Made by a program: the position numbers and the translations under genes | Notes under the pieces: model-generated | Database searches by the model: none | What the model saw: the letters and a program-made list of their open reading frames with translations, nothing else | What the model was told of the DNA's origin: nothing | Shown: positions 1 to 10,568 of the stretch, in pieces | Numbering within the stretch: position 1 is the stretch's first letter | How the letters are laid out: every line of letters begins with the position of its first letter | NCBI GenBank assembly: GCA_030295235.1 | Contig: AP026170.1 | Coordinates: 1 to 43,202 of the forward strand | DNA: 43,202 nt | From: Fistulifera solaris | Taxonomy: Eukaryota > Bacillariophyta > Bacillariophyceae > Naviculales > Stauroneidaceae | Direction of reading: 5' to 3'

Positions 1-1763
1 TTCGTTAATTCAAAACGTAACGAATTTTATTTGTGACGATACTGGTAGCGATGATCGAATGATGTGTGTGCGCGTATGCGAAAAAACGAATACTACGTAA
101 TACGTAAAAATAATGGAGATGCACCCGACAGATGACAGACGAACACGTCGCTCCTTTTGTGCGTCGTGAATCGTGAAACAGTATGAGTACAAAGTACTCC
201 GTATTGTACATTTCATATTGTTTCTTGCGACCGCTCATCCGTCCGTACGTCATTCTCAACTAAATGGCTAAATTCGTGACTTGTAAATCGTTACAAACTT
301 AGTTAATGTGGTACACACATTTGCAACAGGCTATTTCCTTACGACGAAATGCAAAGCCCGATACGAAAATATTCGTATCATGAAAAGCATTGACGAGCTC
401 TGCGGAATTTTAATTCAAGCCCAAAGGAATTTACCAGGTAGGGTAGTGCAAGCCACGGCTAGACGAAAGCTGTACGTTTTCCGCTTCTTCCATGAATTTC
501 GCCATAGTTTAATCCGTTCGGTTAGATATTATTCTAGAACGCAGATTTTACTGATGAAATCATTCTTTGTTTTCCCAATCCGGCCTTGGGAGGAAGAATT
601 ATAGTTCGACACGCTCTAAAATAACAAATAACGAATACCGATATTCACGTTATAATAACGTATTATATCAGAGCCATTTTTCCCAATATCGATATTTGTC
701 GATATTTGTACGCCTGACAGAGGGATTTGTGGCATTTTACGCTAAAATGGCTGTATTTTGCGGGCGAAGACAGACGGTCGCCGATATTAATATCGGTTAT
801 TATATCGTATAATACGATATTGATATTCGTAAAATCGAAATATCGATATTTGTCGAACTATGGGAAGAATGCCGAAGTCATTATTTACTTGCCAATTTTG
901 AGGTGAAACCTTCATGTTTTCCGTGCCGAAACGTTTGGTATGCTGCACCAGGTACAGGTACTTGTAGAGTCAAAGCCATCAAGAATACCTTGGTACCTGG
1001 TACTTGGTATCAGGTACAGTATTTTCAAAAATTTTCACTAAAGAGAGCGTCAAGTCTTCAGAAAGGATTTTGTTGTCGAAACCGATGGAGAATGAAGACG
1101 AGACACTACAAAATACCAGTACAGTACAAACACGTAACACGTGCATAATCGATAATCGATAAACGTATTGCGTCGACGGCTGTCTTTAGACTCTAGAGAG
1201 TCGTCTTTACAGTTGTCCTTAGAGTCACGTACGTAGCTCAGAAAACAACACCTAAAACGGCTCTTAGGTTTTGGTAAATAGCAAGATGTCGCGAGACGTG
1301 GTAGGAACACTATCGACTTTATTCACTTTTTCTCTTCTTCAATATCGATTTTGCAGCATCTTTCTTTGGCGATCTTAAAGACCCGAATACATCTATGACA
1401 CTTTGACCTCAGACATCGTTTCTGGATCAGACAAAAGTTTCAACATGCAAAATGCAAACCAGTGAAGTACTTTATTAGTCAAACATTTTATTCTCCAACG
1501 GCCTCTGAGCATTTCTGGGCAATCAAAACTCCAACGACAGAACAATCATTTTGCCTAAAAACATCTTAAAAGCATCCATTTCCAACGATCTCGCTGACAA
1601 TACAAGTAGCTGGTAGTGTCAGCTAACCCGACCTGCAACAGACGCTCAACTTCCAAGAGCACAACCTAACTAAGCCTATTGTCCTTTCCTCTGGTACAAG
1701 CATCTGAATTGCTGTCGCTGATTTCTCTACCCCGTCAATAAAACAATTGATAACGCGAAGAAT
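1..1763. other. Intergenic, no recognisable gene
   Basis: No open frame here shows a recognisable domain, and the short ones carry no convincing composition. The stretch at about 645-865 is AT-rich and dense in CGATATT/AATATCG. A GGTACC-type motif cluster lies at about 945-1020. ClaI-like ATCGAT doublets lie near 1147-1160. I see no RNA gene. Confidence 0.5.
645..865. repeat. CGATATT-rich low-complexity block
   Basis: The heptamer CGATATT or its complement AATATCG recurs about eight times in roughly 220 bases, for example near 648, 688, 698, 781, 790, 822 and 841. Several copies are palindromic (AATATCGATATT-like). Its function is unknown. It could be a decayed tandem repeat. Confidence 0.5.
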
Positions 1764-2738
1764 ATGTTTCAAGAAAGGCAGAATCGTAGGAAAAGAGATG
1801 GGATTGGATTAGAGCGTCCCGCAAAGCGAAGAAGAGCGGATGCAAAAGCCTCTAGAAAAGCGCCCCAGACATAGACACAGGCCGCGTAGCTGCCATTGGA
1901 GACCCGCGAGAACGTCAGTTTTTCTCTGCAGGATACAAACGAATCAAGCTCGAGAATCTGGTCCACAAAAGGCGAATTGTTGAGTCGACTTGAAATAACC
2001 GACCCAGCATTAGCTCTGCAAGATAAACTGACCACTGAAGAAGGTCAACTGAAAGAAAATCCCAATTTCACCCGCGAGCAGGCACGGCAGGCCGCCAAAC
2101 GCGAGTATAATCGCCGTAATGCTGCAAGAGGTCGTATACGCCGCAAATGCCTCTTGAGTGAGCTACAGGAGAAATGTGACATGATGGAAATTGAAATGGA
2201 GGCTCTAAAATGAAAATGCTGCATTGAAGGCAGAAATTGAGGACATGAAGCATATTACGGTCACTGGCGTCGAAGATAATGTCGGTAGAACAAATCAAAG
2301 TGCCAACCAGCCGCAGCAAGCAATAGGACAGGCATCGCCGCGTACAGACCTTGATGGAAGTGAGTCAATGCAAGACGGCAATGCAATTCTATACCAGCAA
2401 AATCCACGGTTTTATTTCCAGCAAAGCGGAATCGATGTGAATGCCAGGCTGATGAATAATAGTGTTTTCTATCGCAACGAGATCAGTGCCTTTCTTTGCC
2501 GCATGTAAGCGACAGTGCGCTTTTGTTTCAGCAACAAAGGGCGTTTGTTCCTCAATCGAGAATGAGTAGTCTGCTTCATCAAAATCAACCAGTTCCTTCT
2601 CATGCAGGGCTTCCGGGTGGTCAAGATTTGTTGCAAACGCTCATGCTTGCCAGAGTTCGAGCAGCACTCGATTCGAGCAATGATCCCTCGCAAATGTCGG
2701 AGTCAATCTCAAGGATCTTTGCGAAGCTATCCGCCTAA
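1764..2738 (+). pseudogene. bZIP transcription factor, copy 1, frame-disrupted
   Basis: A bZIP DNA-binding regulator can be read across three frames. The basic region is in the frame 1896-2213, with the signature NRRNAARGRIRRK (N-x7-R core) preceded by AAKREY. The leucine-zipper heptads follow and cross a TGA at 2211 into the frame starting 2224. A Gln/Asn-rich C-terminal region then crosses another break near 2505 into 2496-2738. The first ATG at 1764 opens a Lys/Arg-rich stretch that ends at a TAG after about 36 codons, so at least three lesions are needed. Copy 2 at 8968-9761 aligns through the LALxxKLT-EEGQL, NPN[FY]T and basic-region segments, so the two are duplicates. A nuclear role is expected from the family. 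Either it is a pseudogene or the sequence contains indel errors. Confidence 0.75.
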
Positions 2739-2872
2739 TTTCTTGCCGAAGTGAATGTCGTTGTTATGTTTAAGTTTTTACGGCATTTTTCATTCCATAC
2801 TCTTGTTTGTTAGAGTTTAGTTGCCTGTAGACTGTCGATGCTGGCTGCCTGGTAAATAAAAAAAAATTGAAA

Positions 2873-2907
<35 letters not shown>
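2873..2907 (+). repeat. Poly-G tract (35 G)
   Basis: An uninterrupted run of 35 Gs comes just after an A-rich stretch (AATAAAAAAAAATTG) downstream of the first bZIP copy. Runs of this length can form G-quadruplexes and are also prone to length error in assembly. Confidence 0.95.
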
Positions 2908-2909
<2 letters not shown>

Positions 2910-2953
2910 AGGAACGGCGTTAAAATTCTGGACAGGAACGGCGTTAAAATTCT
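2906..2953 (+). repeat. Two perfect 24-bp tandem copies
   Basis: The 24-mer beginning GGACAGGAACGGCG and ending AAAATTCT is present at 2906-2929 and again at 2930-2953 without mismatch, directly after the poly-G run. Confidence 0.9.
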
Positions 2954-3007
2954 GCCTCGTCATAGACGCTACGTAGAATCTCATACTGGGAGGCAGAATT
3001 TTTAACG
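2942..3007. repeat. Inverted repeat (hairpin), 17/18-bp arms
   Basis: The left arm at 2942-2958 (CGTTAAAATTCTGCCTC) is the reverse complement of 2990-3007 apart from one extra A/T. The loop is about 31 bases and contains CTACGTAG. The arm sequence GGGAGGCAGAAT also occurs, in inverted orientation, beside the left LTR of the gypsy element (about 3572-3583). Confidence 0.75.
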
Positions 3008-3372
3008 TCCTTCAAAGGTTTTCCCAGTTCCGCTGTTCCGCTACCGAGACTCCCATTAAAGGTACACTGTAACGACAAAGTAGAAATTCTCCCCGTTTCC
3101 CAAAGCATTTCAGCGTGAAGATCCAGTCTGTAAATGGCAAGCCAAATCATTTTCCTCCCAACTACTGGTACCTTTAGATTTTCGCTTTTTCAGCGGAAGA
3201 CAAGGCACAAGGCACCATACCTACTACTGCCTCAACCCTCAAGTCTCAGTTCCCAGTTCTCTCTAGAATACTCCGAGTATCTGAGGGTAATGAGAAGCTC
3301 CCGACGCACGGCGCCGCTACCGCACATCCACGACATCTAATTATGTGCCTGGCACTAATTGTATGAGATGAT
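3008..3372. other. Intergenic, nothing recognised
   Basis: This gap between the hairpin and the gypsy target site contains only short frames with no recognisable domain. Confidence 0.5.
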
Positions 3373-3377
3373 GAGCT

Positions 3378-3571
3378 TGACTTGACTCACGAGGAATGTA
3401 ATTGATGATAAAGATATATTATAAGCATGTTAACAGCTAAAGTAAAGATGAGCAGGGCGCAGTTCTCAATAGATGAGAACCAAGCGTAAATGGAATCAAT
3501 AATAGATTGCCATGATCCATAATCTTCTAAGAACAGAGCGTAAGAACAAGAGGGACATGTAGTGTACTGCA
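3378..3571 (-). repeat. Gypsy 3' LTR (left)
   Basis: Starts TGACTTGACTCAC and ends TGTACTGCA, and matches 8094-8289. The adjoining internal bases read, on the minus strand, as a short purine-rich stretch ending GGGAGGCAGAA, a plausible polypurine tract. Confidence 0.93.
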
Positions 3572-3669
3572 TTCTGCCTCCCAACATTGCTTGAAAAGTA
3601 ATGTTGCTTGAGATAGATCAATGTAGATAAGGTTTGACTCGTCGGATATTGATATGTTCTTGAACAGTG

Positions 3670-4740
3670 TCATTGAGTTGGATAGTTAAATTTCCGTTCT
3701 GAAATGCCGACAACTTTATAGGGTCCAATTGCTCGATCTTGTAGTTTTGATGGTTGGTAGACTAGTTTGAGGACTTCCATTCCTGGTCTGTGGTTGAAAG
3801 GGGAATGTCGTTTTTGGTTTGCTAAGACTGTTCGTTCGTCGATGAGTTGTTGTCTATTCTGTTGAATGGTGATCCAATCAGCAACAACTGGTATATCAAG
3901 TATCATGTCGACCAAAAACTAGGGCTCGGTGTGGCTTTGAGTCCTCCATGACACGACGCTCTAAGTGCAAAGACGGTATTTGCTAGGGCGGTGTCAACCA
4001 TGAGTTTCTCCTGTTTCCAAGGCTGTTGGTGGATTCAAAGAGGACATCGTTCGTAGAATGTTACCAACTGATTGATGCATACGTTCGCAGATCGCGTTTG
4101 ATGTTGGCGTCTTCTTGTTTGAAGGTGATTTGTGGATTCCATATTTTTGTAGAGTGATTTGAAATCCATGGCCAATAAATTCACCACCTTGATCGAATGT
4201 GCAGAATAATGGTCGTGGATATTTTGATAGCCAAGCGTTGTGAAGTTGGAAGGCGGCGTATCGGCCGTTTGTTGTCTAGTCATTATGGAGTTCTGCAAAG
4301 GTTGGTTACCGGATCGATGATTGAAAGGGCGATGAAACTGTGCTCGTGACCGGCTATTTGAAGAGTCCATGGTCCTATGAGATCGACACAAATGTCTCGC
4401 CATGGATGAATATTTGCTTCGTGGCGGTAGTTCTCCGTATCCGCGTTGAAGTTGCTTCTACGTTTGGCATTAAACCGGCACCTTGATACGTAGTCATCGA
4501 TTTTATTTCATAATTGGGAGTTGTAAAGATGTGTGGAGATGGTGTGAATAGTGACTTCTTCTAGATGACCCGAGTACAAAGTGGTACCATGCCACTGTCT
4601 CATGTAATAGTTCATCTGGTAAATAGATCTTCCACGGTTCATTTGGTTTTGGAATAAAACATGTAACATAAACATTGGGTGCGAGCATTTGTTCGCAAAA
4701 TGATTGTGGATATTTTTGTCGTAGCGTTTGCAAGCGAGCA
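3670..4740 (-). pseudogene. Gypsy integrase, frame-disrupted
   Basis: Three parts are recognisable. The zinc-binding end is at about 4620-4480 (HETVAWYHFVLG, then His and Cys residues in shifted frames). The catalytic core is at about 4410-4020, with DLIGPW carrying the first Asp, FDQGGEF the second Asp, and a later SNAICERMHQ segment with the catalytic Glu. The C-terminal GPY/F domain is at 3915-3670 (KLQDRAIGPYKVVGIS). No chromodomain is evident after it. The core is split between frames, so no functional integrase is encoded as written. Confidence 0.85.
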
Positions 4741-4963
4741 GTCCCTCATTTGTACGCTCGAAGCCTCTTGTAATCTAAGACAAAGCCACTTCATTGAGTG
4801 GTAAGATTAATGAAGCAACTCTTAAGGTCGTCATGGTCGATGGCCATTGAATAAAATGTTTGACTTCCCTCTTGATTGGAGTCAACATATTGTGGTTCGA
4901 ACCTGTTAAGAATTTCTTCGTCAAATGGCAAAAGCGTGAGAGGCGTCTGCTAATGGATTATCT

Positions 4964-5428
4964 TCACCTTTGATATGGTGTAGTGTGTACCGTATTCATC
5001 AAGAAAAGTCTTTCATCGTAGTACTCTTTGTGATGTGTATTTTCGAAGACATTGTTTCGATGGTCCGTATAGACATGAAGGTCTGGACATCCATAGAGCA
5101 TGGTACGAAACTCGTGTAGTATTTTGACGATAGATAAGAGTTCTTTTCTCCTGGAGTGTAATTTTGTTGTGCAGCGTCGAGTTTTTGGTATAGTAGGCGA
5201 CTGGCATTTTGTCTTGAAATATGGCGCGCCCATTTGTTCATTGCTTGCGTCGGCATAAATATGGAGCGGTTTGTTATGATTTGGGTACCGGAGAAAGGCA
5301 TCTTGAGCCAGTAGTGCTTTAATTTGCTTGAATGCTTGTTCCATTTCGTTAGTCCAGTTAAGCTCTTTGCCTTTCGTTGCCGTTGCTTTTGATAATGGTG
5401 CAAGAATATGAGCTCGACGAGGGTACAT
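4964..5428 (-). pseudogene. Gypsy RNase H
   Basis: The frame 5428-4964 begins in the RT connection (LAPLSKATATKGKELNWT) and continues into RNase H. IYADASNEQMGA holds the first catalytic Asp, SRRKELLSIV is the Glu-bearing helix, and LHVYTDHRNN holds the second catalytic Asp. The arrangement is the standard gypsy RNase H, which removes RNA from the RNA/DNA hybrid. The downstream frame ends in stops before the integrase. Confidence 0.85.
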
Positions 5429-5625
5429 ATCGCGATAAAATTGATAGCTCCAAAGGCTGCGTAATTGATGAACGTCTTTTGGTTGCTTGAGCGCGAGGAT
5501 GGGAGTTATCGTTTTTCAAGGTTTCAGACCATTCGGTGTTAACCAGTATCCTAGCCAATCCGTTTCTTGAACTCCCCATTCGCATTTTGAAGGATTGACA
5601 GTGAAGTTATTGTCTTGCAATGTCG

Positions 5626-6260
5626 TTAAGACTCGGTCAAGAAGTTTAAGATGAGCTTCCACGAGTCTGAAAAGCATCCGACATCGTCGATGTAGACTTC
5701 GATGTCTTCAAAGTTTCGAAATATCTTTTCCATCTTCTCTTGAGATATGTCGGGAGACTGTGATATTCCCATTGGTAATCTGTTATATCGGTAATTTCCA
5801 AATGGCGTACAAATGAAGCAAAGATTCTTGCTTTCTTCGTCGAGTTCAAAAGTATAAAACTGCATTGAGATGTCGAGTTTAGTAAGATAGCGATATCCCT
5901 TCCGTTGTTTGAGAATGTCGGTAATGATTGGAAGGTTGTAGACTTTTCGCTTGATAACTTTATTCAATTGACGGAAGTCTGAGATCCATCGAACTCGACC
6001 ATTTTTGGAATAATAAATGAAGGTGAAAGCCATTCGGATGGTCCAAATTTCGATAGGACTCCGATAGCTTCAAGATGTTCTAGCTTCGCCTTTGAAGGTG
6101 GTTCGGTTGTATGGCGAGATTGAATAATATCGGTATGCGTGTGGTTTGCTTCCAGGTTGGATATCTATGTGGACTTTTCCGGAAAGCATCCAAGTTTGCT
6201 TGAAAATAAACGCTTGTATTTTGATAGTAGACTTGCGAGTTGGTCCTTTGCACATCGTTT
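5626..6260 (-). pseudogene. Gypsy reverse transcriptase fingers/palm
   Basis: The frame 6033-5626 (135 aa) has the typical gypsy RT succession: RWISDFRQLNK (residues 15-25), YRYLTKLDIS (47-56), CFICTPFGNYRYNRLPMGI (72-90) and the catalytic box YIDD (114-117). The usual box is Y-[VL]-D-D, so Ile is a mild variant. The leading part at 6260-6034 is in another frame. The polymerase would copy element RNA to DNA. The thumb and connection continue near 5585-5430, again out of frame. Confidence 0.88.
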
Positions 6261-6302
6261 AGATGATCTTGCTTTTGTGCAATTATATTTGGATTGGTTT
6301 CT

Positions 6303-6800
6303 TCATATTTTGCTGGTAGAATCTCTTTTGATTTGTATCCTGCCTCCTTGATTTGTTCTTCTGTAATGAAAGTTTGAGCAATTAATTTTATCGTTTTCAA
6401 AGAGATCGGACATGGAGGTAAAGTGTGCAGAGAAGTAGTTCGGTATGAAATAGTCACTTGATCGAAATGGTATTTGGTTTTCGAACCATGATACTGTTTT
6501 CGTTGAATTGTGAATGTCGATTCCGAGTTTGGTCATTAAGTCATTTCCGATGATTACGTCGTAGATCGTTTGAACGTTATCGAAAATGATACATGGAAGT
6601 GGACCTGGCACTCGTTGAGAGGCGGAAAACTCGGGTAATGAGATGTCTTGAAGTTCAACTTGATTGTTATGGGTTTCAACGCCATGAAGACCGACGATGC
6701 GTTTACCTTGAATGAGTTTTGAGTCGCACCTTTTGGTAAAGCTCTTTGATTAAACATTGTATGATCTGATCCTGAATCAAAAATATTTTTAATGGATGCT
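6303..6800 (-). pseudogene. Gypsy aspartic protease region
   Basis: On the minus strand an FDSGSDHTMF segment near 6785-6750 carries the retropepsin D-S/T-G active site. Farther on, in the frame 6611-6303, YDVIIGNDLMTKLGIDI is the conserved C-terminal hydrophobic-Gly-x-Asp segment of retropepsins. The two parts are in different frames (6757-6554 and 6611-6303), so the domain is disrupted. It would process the Gag-Pol polyprotein. Confidence 0.75.
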
Positions 6801-7221
6801 TGTTTTCTTGGCCTTGAATATATTTAGCTGACACTTGATGGTTATGGGGCCGTGTCTTCGCGATTGTTGTATCATGTAATTAGGTATTAATTTAATGTCT
6901 AAATCTCCAGAATAATAAATATCGTCGCATAAAGATGTGAATGATATAGAAGAAGATACATTTGATTCACTCTGCGAAGACGATATTCTGGGATCAGACA
7001 ATAAATTTTTCATCGTGATTGTTACGGAAACACGATGACATACCATAAAACTGATTCGGATACAAGTCGTTTCGCCATCATTCCGGCTGGTTTTGAAGGA
7101 GTTTCTTGTGATTTTCGCATGATCTTGAGGTGCTGTCTTGCTGTTCTTGGTTTCATTGATCTTGCGGATTTTATTTGGATTGTAATTATTTCCGTTTCGA
7201 TTATACCAACAGTTGTTCCAA

Positions 7222-8056
7222 TCATGATGACTCACACCGTTTTATCAAGGCATTCGCGCTTTCGGCAGTCACCGACCGCTTTAAAAGTCTTGCGTTTGTT
7301 ACTGCCTCCGTTGTTCTTGTTTCCTTGATTATTTCCTTGATTGATGTCGTTATTCTTGCCTTTCCATTTGTTGTTGGAGCGATCGTTGTTTTGTTTCTTG
7401 CTTGAATTTTGTTGAGGATTTTCTTAGCGATATTTTGTTGCTTGATGAAATATTCCAAAACTTCTCCCTTACTGATTCTGGCTAAATCAAAGGAGCTTTT
7501 ATCAAAGGACTTTTGCCACCACTCGGGCATAGCACCATAAATCGCATGCTTGAGTGTCGATTCATCGAGTTTCATCGCATTTCCAGGAGAAGACTTATCC
7601 AGTCATTTGCTTCTTCCATCAAAATGTTAAATTGACTCCGTCCATTGTGAAGGAAGAGCGACTGTTTCAAATTTCTTCAATAAGACTGAAGCTGGTATTT
7701 GCTTTATAAAACTTGTTGATGAAGTTCTTGAGCTTCGACTTGAATGTTTTGCTTCCATTGTTTTCCGTCCATGCTGAAATAAAATTTGGAGAAAGCGTTA
7801 GCGGAAATAATTGCATGCACGATTTTTCAATCTTCTTCTCGGTTTTTCTGATTCGTCTCCACCGATTGCTTGTTTGACATAATAAGGTAGTTAGTGCAAT
7901 GTCTCATGAACGGCGTGAATTCAATTTTCGTCAATGTATTATGAATTTCATACTTCACTCCTTTGAGTTCCCATTTGAATTGGATCTCTTGAACATTTTC
8001 TTCATCCTTGTATCCGGGTTGAAGTAAACATTACTGGTTGATTTCTTGGCTGCCAT
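7222..8056 (-). pseudogene. Gypsy gag with zinc knuckle, frame-disrupted
   Basis: An ATG at 8056-8054 opens a Lys/Ser-rich start (MAAKKSTSNVYFNPD) that soon meets a frame change. The better preserved C-terminal part is in the frame 7575-7222. It has the gag-like YGAMPEWWQKSF segment, then an Asn/Lys/Thr-rich tail. Near 7190-7260 a Cys-rich segment (CRKREC ... SHHDWNNCW, crossing frames) resembles a degenerate CCHC nucleic-acid-binding knuckle. The expected role is virus-like particle assembly and RNA packaging of the element. Broken as written. Confidence 0.7.
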
Positions 8057-8093
8057 GGTGTATTCGATATGAGCGTGGCGTCTGTGATCACAA

Positions 8094-8289
8094 TGACTTG
8101 ACTCACAAGGAATGTAATTGATGATAAAGATATATTATAAGCATGTTAACAGCTAAAGTAAAGATGAGCAGGACGCAGTTCTCAATAGATGAGAACCAAG
8201 CGTAAATGGAATCGATAATAGATTGCCATGATCCATAATCTTCTAAGAACAGAACGTAAAGAACAAGAGAGGACATGTAGTGTACTGCA
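8094..8289 (-). repeat. Gypsy 5' LTR (right)
   Basis: Near-identical to 3378-3571 and flanked on the right by GAGCT. On the minus strand the internal sequence begins TTGTGATCACAGACGCC. I could not match this to a particular tRNA primer-binding site. Confidence 0.93.
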
Positions 8290-8294
8290 GAGCT

Positions 8295-8967
8295 ATCATC
8301 ATTATCATTCACTATTTACCATCACCACTTACAAAATACTAATCACTAATCACCAATCATCCGGACTTTGCTACATTAGTAGACATTGTGGAACCACACC
8401 AGGTACCCAACAAGCCTACAATAAGTAATACGTAAAGAATAGAACAAGAAGTAGTGAAAACAGGAAGCCAGTTTCGTGTCTGATTTCTTTTATTCGACTA
8501 AAGTTTAGGTGTCAGATGGTGTAAATTTTCAAATAAAATGCAGTTAAAATGTCGGAATCTAAACTGTGTAACGTATTATGTCCTCTGATGTGGGCACTTT
8601 TCATGGTTCTCATTTTGCAATTTGTCGGAGGCCTTTTACCAGGTACCGCACCCGGTACCCTGTATGTATTCTTTAATCAAAAATGTGATCCCATATCCCA
8701 TGAAGTACGTAGTACTATGTACTGATGTTAGAGACGAACCGCGATCTTGACCACTGACCACTGACCACCGTGTCGCCGCTCGAAGTTCGCCGCAGAACAA
8801 GACGCCTGTTTTCGAAACGTGCCTCCGGACGGTGAAGTGGGGCTGATAACGCCGATCAGGGGAATCCGTCCTTTCTCTTCAATTCGTTGATAAAACGCGA
8901 AGAAAAACAAATCCAAAGCTCTTATAAGAATTCTGTTACATTCCACTTCTTTTGAAACTATTGCTAG
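8295..8967. other. Intergenic between gypsy element and second bZIP copy
   Basis: No gene is recognised. It contains two GGTACC-type motifs (about 8399 and 8640-8662) and TACGTAGTACTATGTACT near 8706. The minus-strand frame 8946-8728 has no recognisable domain. Confidence 0.5.
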
Positions 8968-9761
8968 GATGTACGCAAGATCAAACAGCGATCACGAGGA
9001 AGTCGGACCTTCCAAAAGAGGAAAGTGGGCCATCACAACGAATCGCCGACTTGGTTATTCAGCAACGTCCATGACTCCAAAACTAACGATGTCGACGAAT
9101 CAGCCGGTGATTCTTTGCTGCCGTACTGCAAGACAGGAATGAAACGGGTGCACATAAACGACCGGGAAAGTCGAGCAGTGCATCTCGTCGCATCGAAATA
9201 TCCAATCCAGACCTTGCCCTACGCCACAAGCTCACCAGCGAAGAGGGCCAATTAGAAAAACCCCAATTACACTCCAGATCAGGCGAGAGAAGCGGCTAAA
9301 CGTGAATATAATCGCCGAAATGCAGCCCGAGCTCGCATCCGTCTAAAGTGTACTTTGACCGAAATGCATGAGAAGTGCGCTTCGATGAACGATGAGATTC
9401 AAATCCTGAAGGATGAGAATGCTGCCCTGAAAGCTGAATTGAATGAAATGAAGCAACAGGCTCGAAGAAATAGTCTCAATGCCGATAGACTTCGCCTGAG
9501 TGATATCACTTTGCCAACAGACCGAGGATTGTGTCTTTCGCAAGGTGCATTAGTTCCACAGTGGCAGTCCAACGAGGCCAGACTACAGCAGTTGATTTCA
9601 ATGGGTGGTGTGACACCCTCGTTCCGTCCGTGCAGCCTGAATTGGCGCTTGGGCAACCGTTGATGAACTCGCTCATCTTGGCGGGCCGGGCTGCTTTGAA
9701 TCTAAATAGCTCATTGACCCTGCCCGAGCTCAAGAATCCGTCACTCTTTTTACCCAAATAG
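8968..9761 (+). pseudogene. bZIP transcription factor, copy 2, frame-disrupted
   Basis: Paralogue of the copy at 1764-2738. An ATG at 8968 opens an N-terminal part that is interrupted (TGA near 9139). The conserved LALRHKLTSEEGQL segment lies at about 9213-9254, and a frame change follows in the GAAAAACCCC run near 9256. After it come NPNYT, AAKREYNRRNAARARIRLK (basic region, about 9290-9348) and a leucine zipper with DENAALKAELNEMKQQ. The C-terminal part needs another frame change near 9620 to reach the Leu-rich end at 9761. The basic region keeps the N-x7-R DNA-contact signature. Nuclear DNA binding is inferred from the family. Either a decayed duplicate or an indel-laden sequence. Confidence 0.75.
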
Positions 9762-10568
9762 TCACAAAAATTGGATGATCGTCAATATCTTTTGGAAGTG
9801 GCTGCTGGTACTTTTACTGATATTTTGAAAGAACTCAGTAAGTCAGTCTCAGCATATCGCTTTTGCTGTTAGTTATGCATGTAGAGGAGCTGCTGAAATA
9901 CGGGAATATCAAGTGAAACAATTTGACTTTGTGCTTTTGATTGTTGATTGTTGATGATCATCGAATTGTGGTCGATGGAGAAACAAAAGGTCGTGGTTGG
10001 CTTTTACGTCTCAACGGGCCACGTGAAGGGTGCAAAACTCCTCTCACGACTCATGACTACACAAGTCGTGGTAAATATAGGGTGACCACTTTTTAGACTC
10101 AGTGTACCACGTTGACCATCTTCATTGAGTGGCGATGAAGGCAAACAATTGTACAACTAATGGTGCGTGTTTCTTGTCGATATGCAATTGCTTTGAAAAT
10201 CGACCAACATGGTGAAATTCATGGAGTATACAGCGATTCACAAGGCCGTTCGACAAAATTATCGAGGCTGGTGTTTTATAATATGATGATGGTATTCTAA
10301 ATTTAATATTAACAAAGTAGAATGAAGCTGACAGGTAACAGGTAGCAGTCTGGCTATAAAAGTTTGCATTCATGACTGCAATCCTTAATTTAAGCATCAG
10401 CCTGGATGGCCAACTCCACAGTTTCATGCTACAGTACTTCTTGAACGAAACAAGTCATTACTCCGTAATTACAACAGAAACGATTGTTATGCGTTTCGTC
10501 GGTTTTCGGCATCATCGTCTTTTAACGCGTATAGGTACCTTTCTTCATCAAACTGAAATATAATCATA
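9762..10568. other. Intergenic upstream of globin
   Basis: No gene is recognised. Short frames (10122-10427 minus, 10372-10563 plus) lack domains. The promoter of the globin gene is expected here, but I see no diagnostic element. Confidence 0.4.

Larger units (their letters stand above)
3378..8289 (-). mobile_element. Ty3/gypsy LTR retrotransposon, defective
   Basis: The element is 4.9 kb, read on the minus strand. It is bounded by two LTRs of 194 and 196 bp that begin TG and end CA, and by the 5-bp direct repeat GAGCT at 3373-3377 and 8290-8294. The internal order on the minus strand is gag, zinc knuckle, protease, reverse transcriptase, RNase H, integrase. Integrase after RNase H defines the gypsy order. 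Almost every domain boundary has a stop or frame change, so it cannot encode a continuous polyprotein as written. By hand alignment the LTRs differ at about four substitutions and two single-base gaps, which suggests a fairly recent insertion. It lies between two bZIP copies. A diverged solo LTR of the same family is at 24113-24336. Confidence 0.93.
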
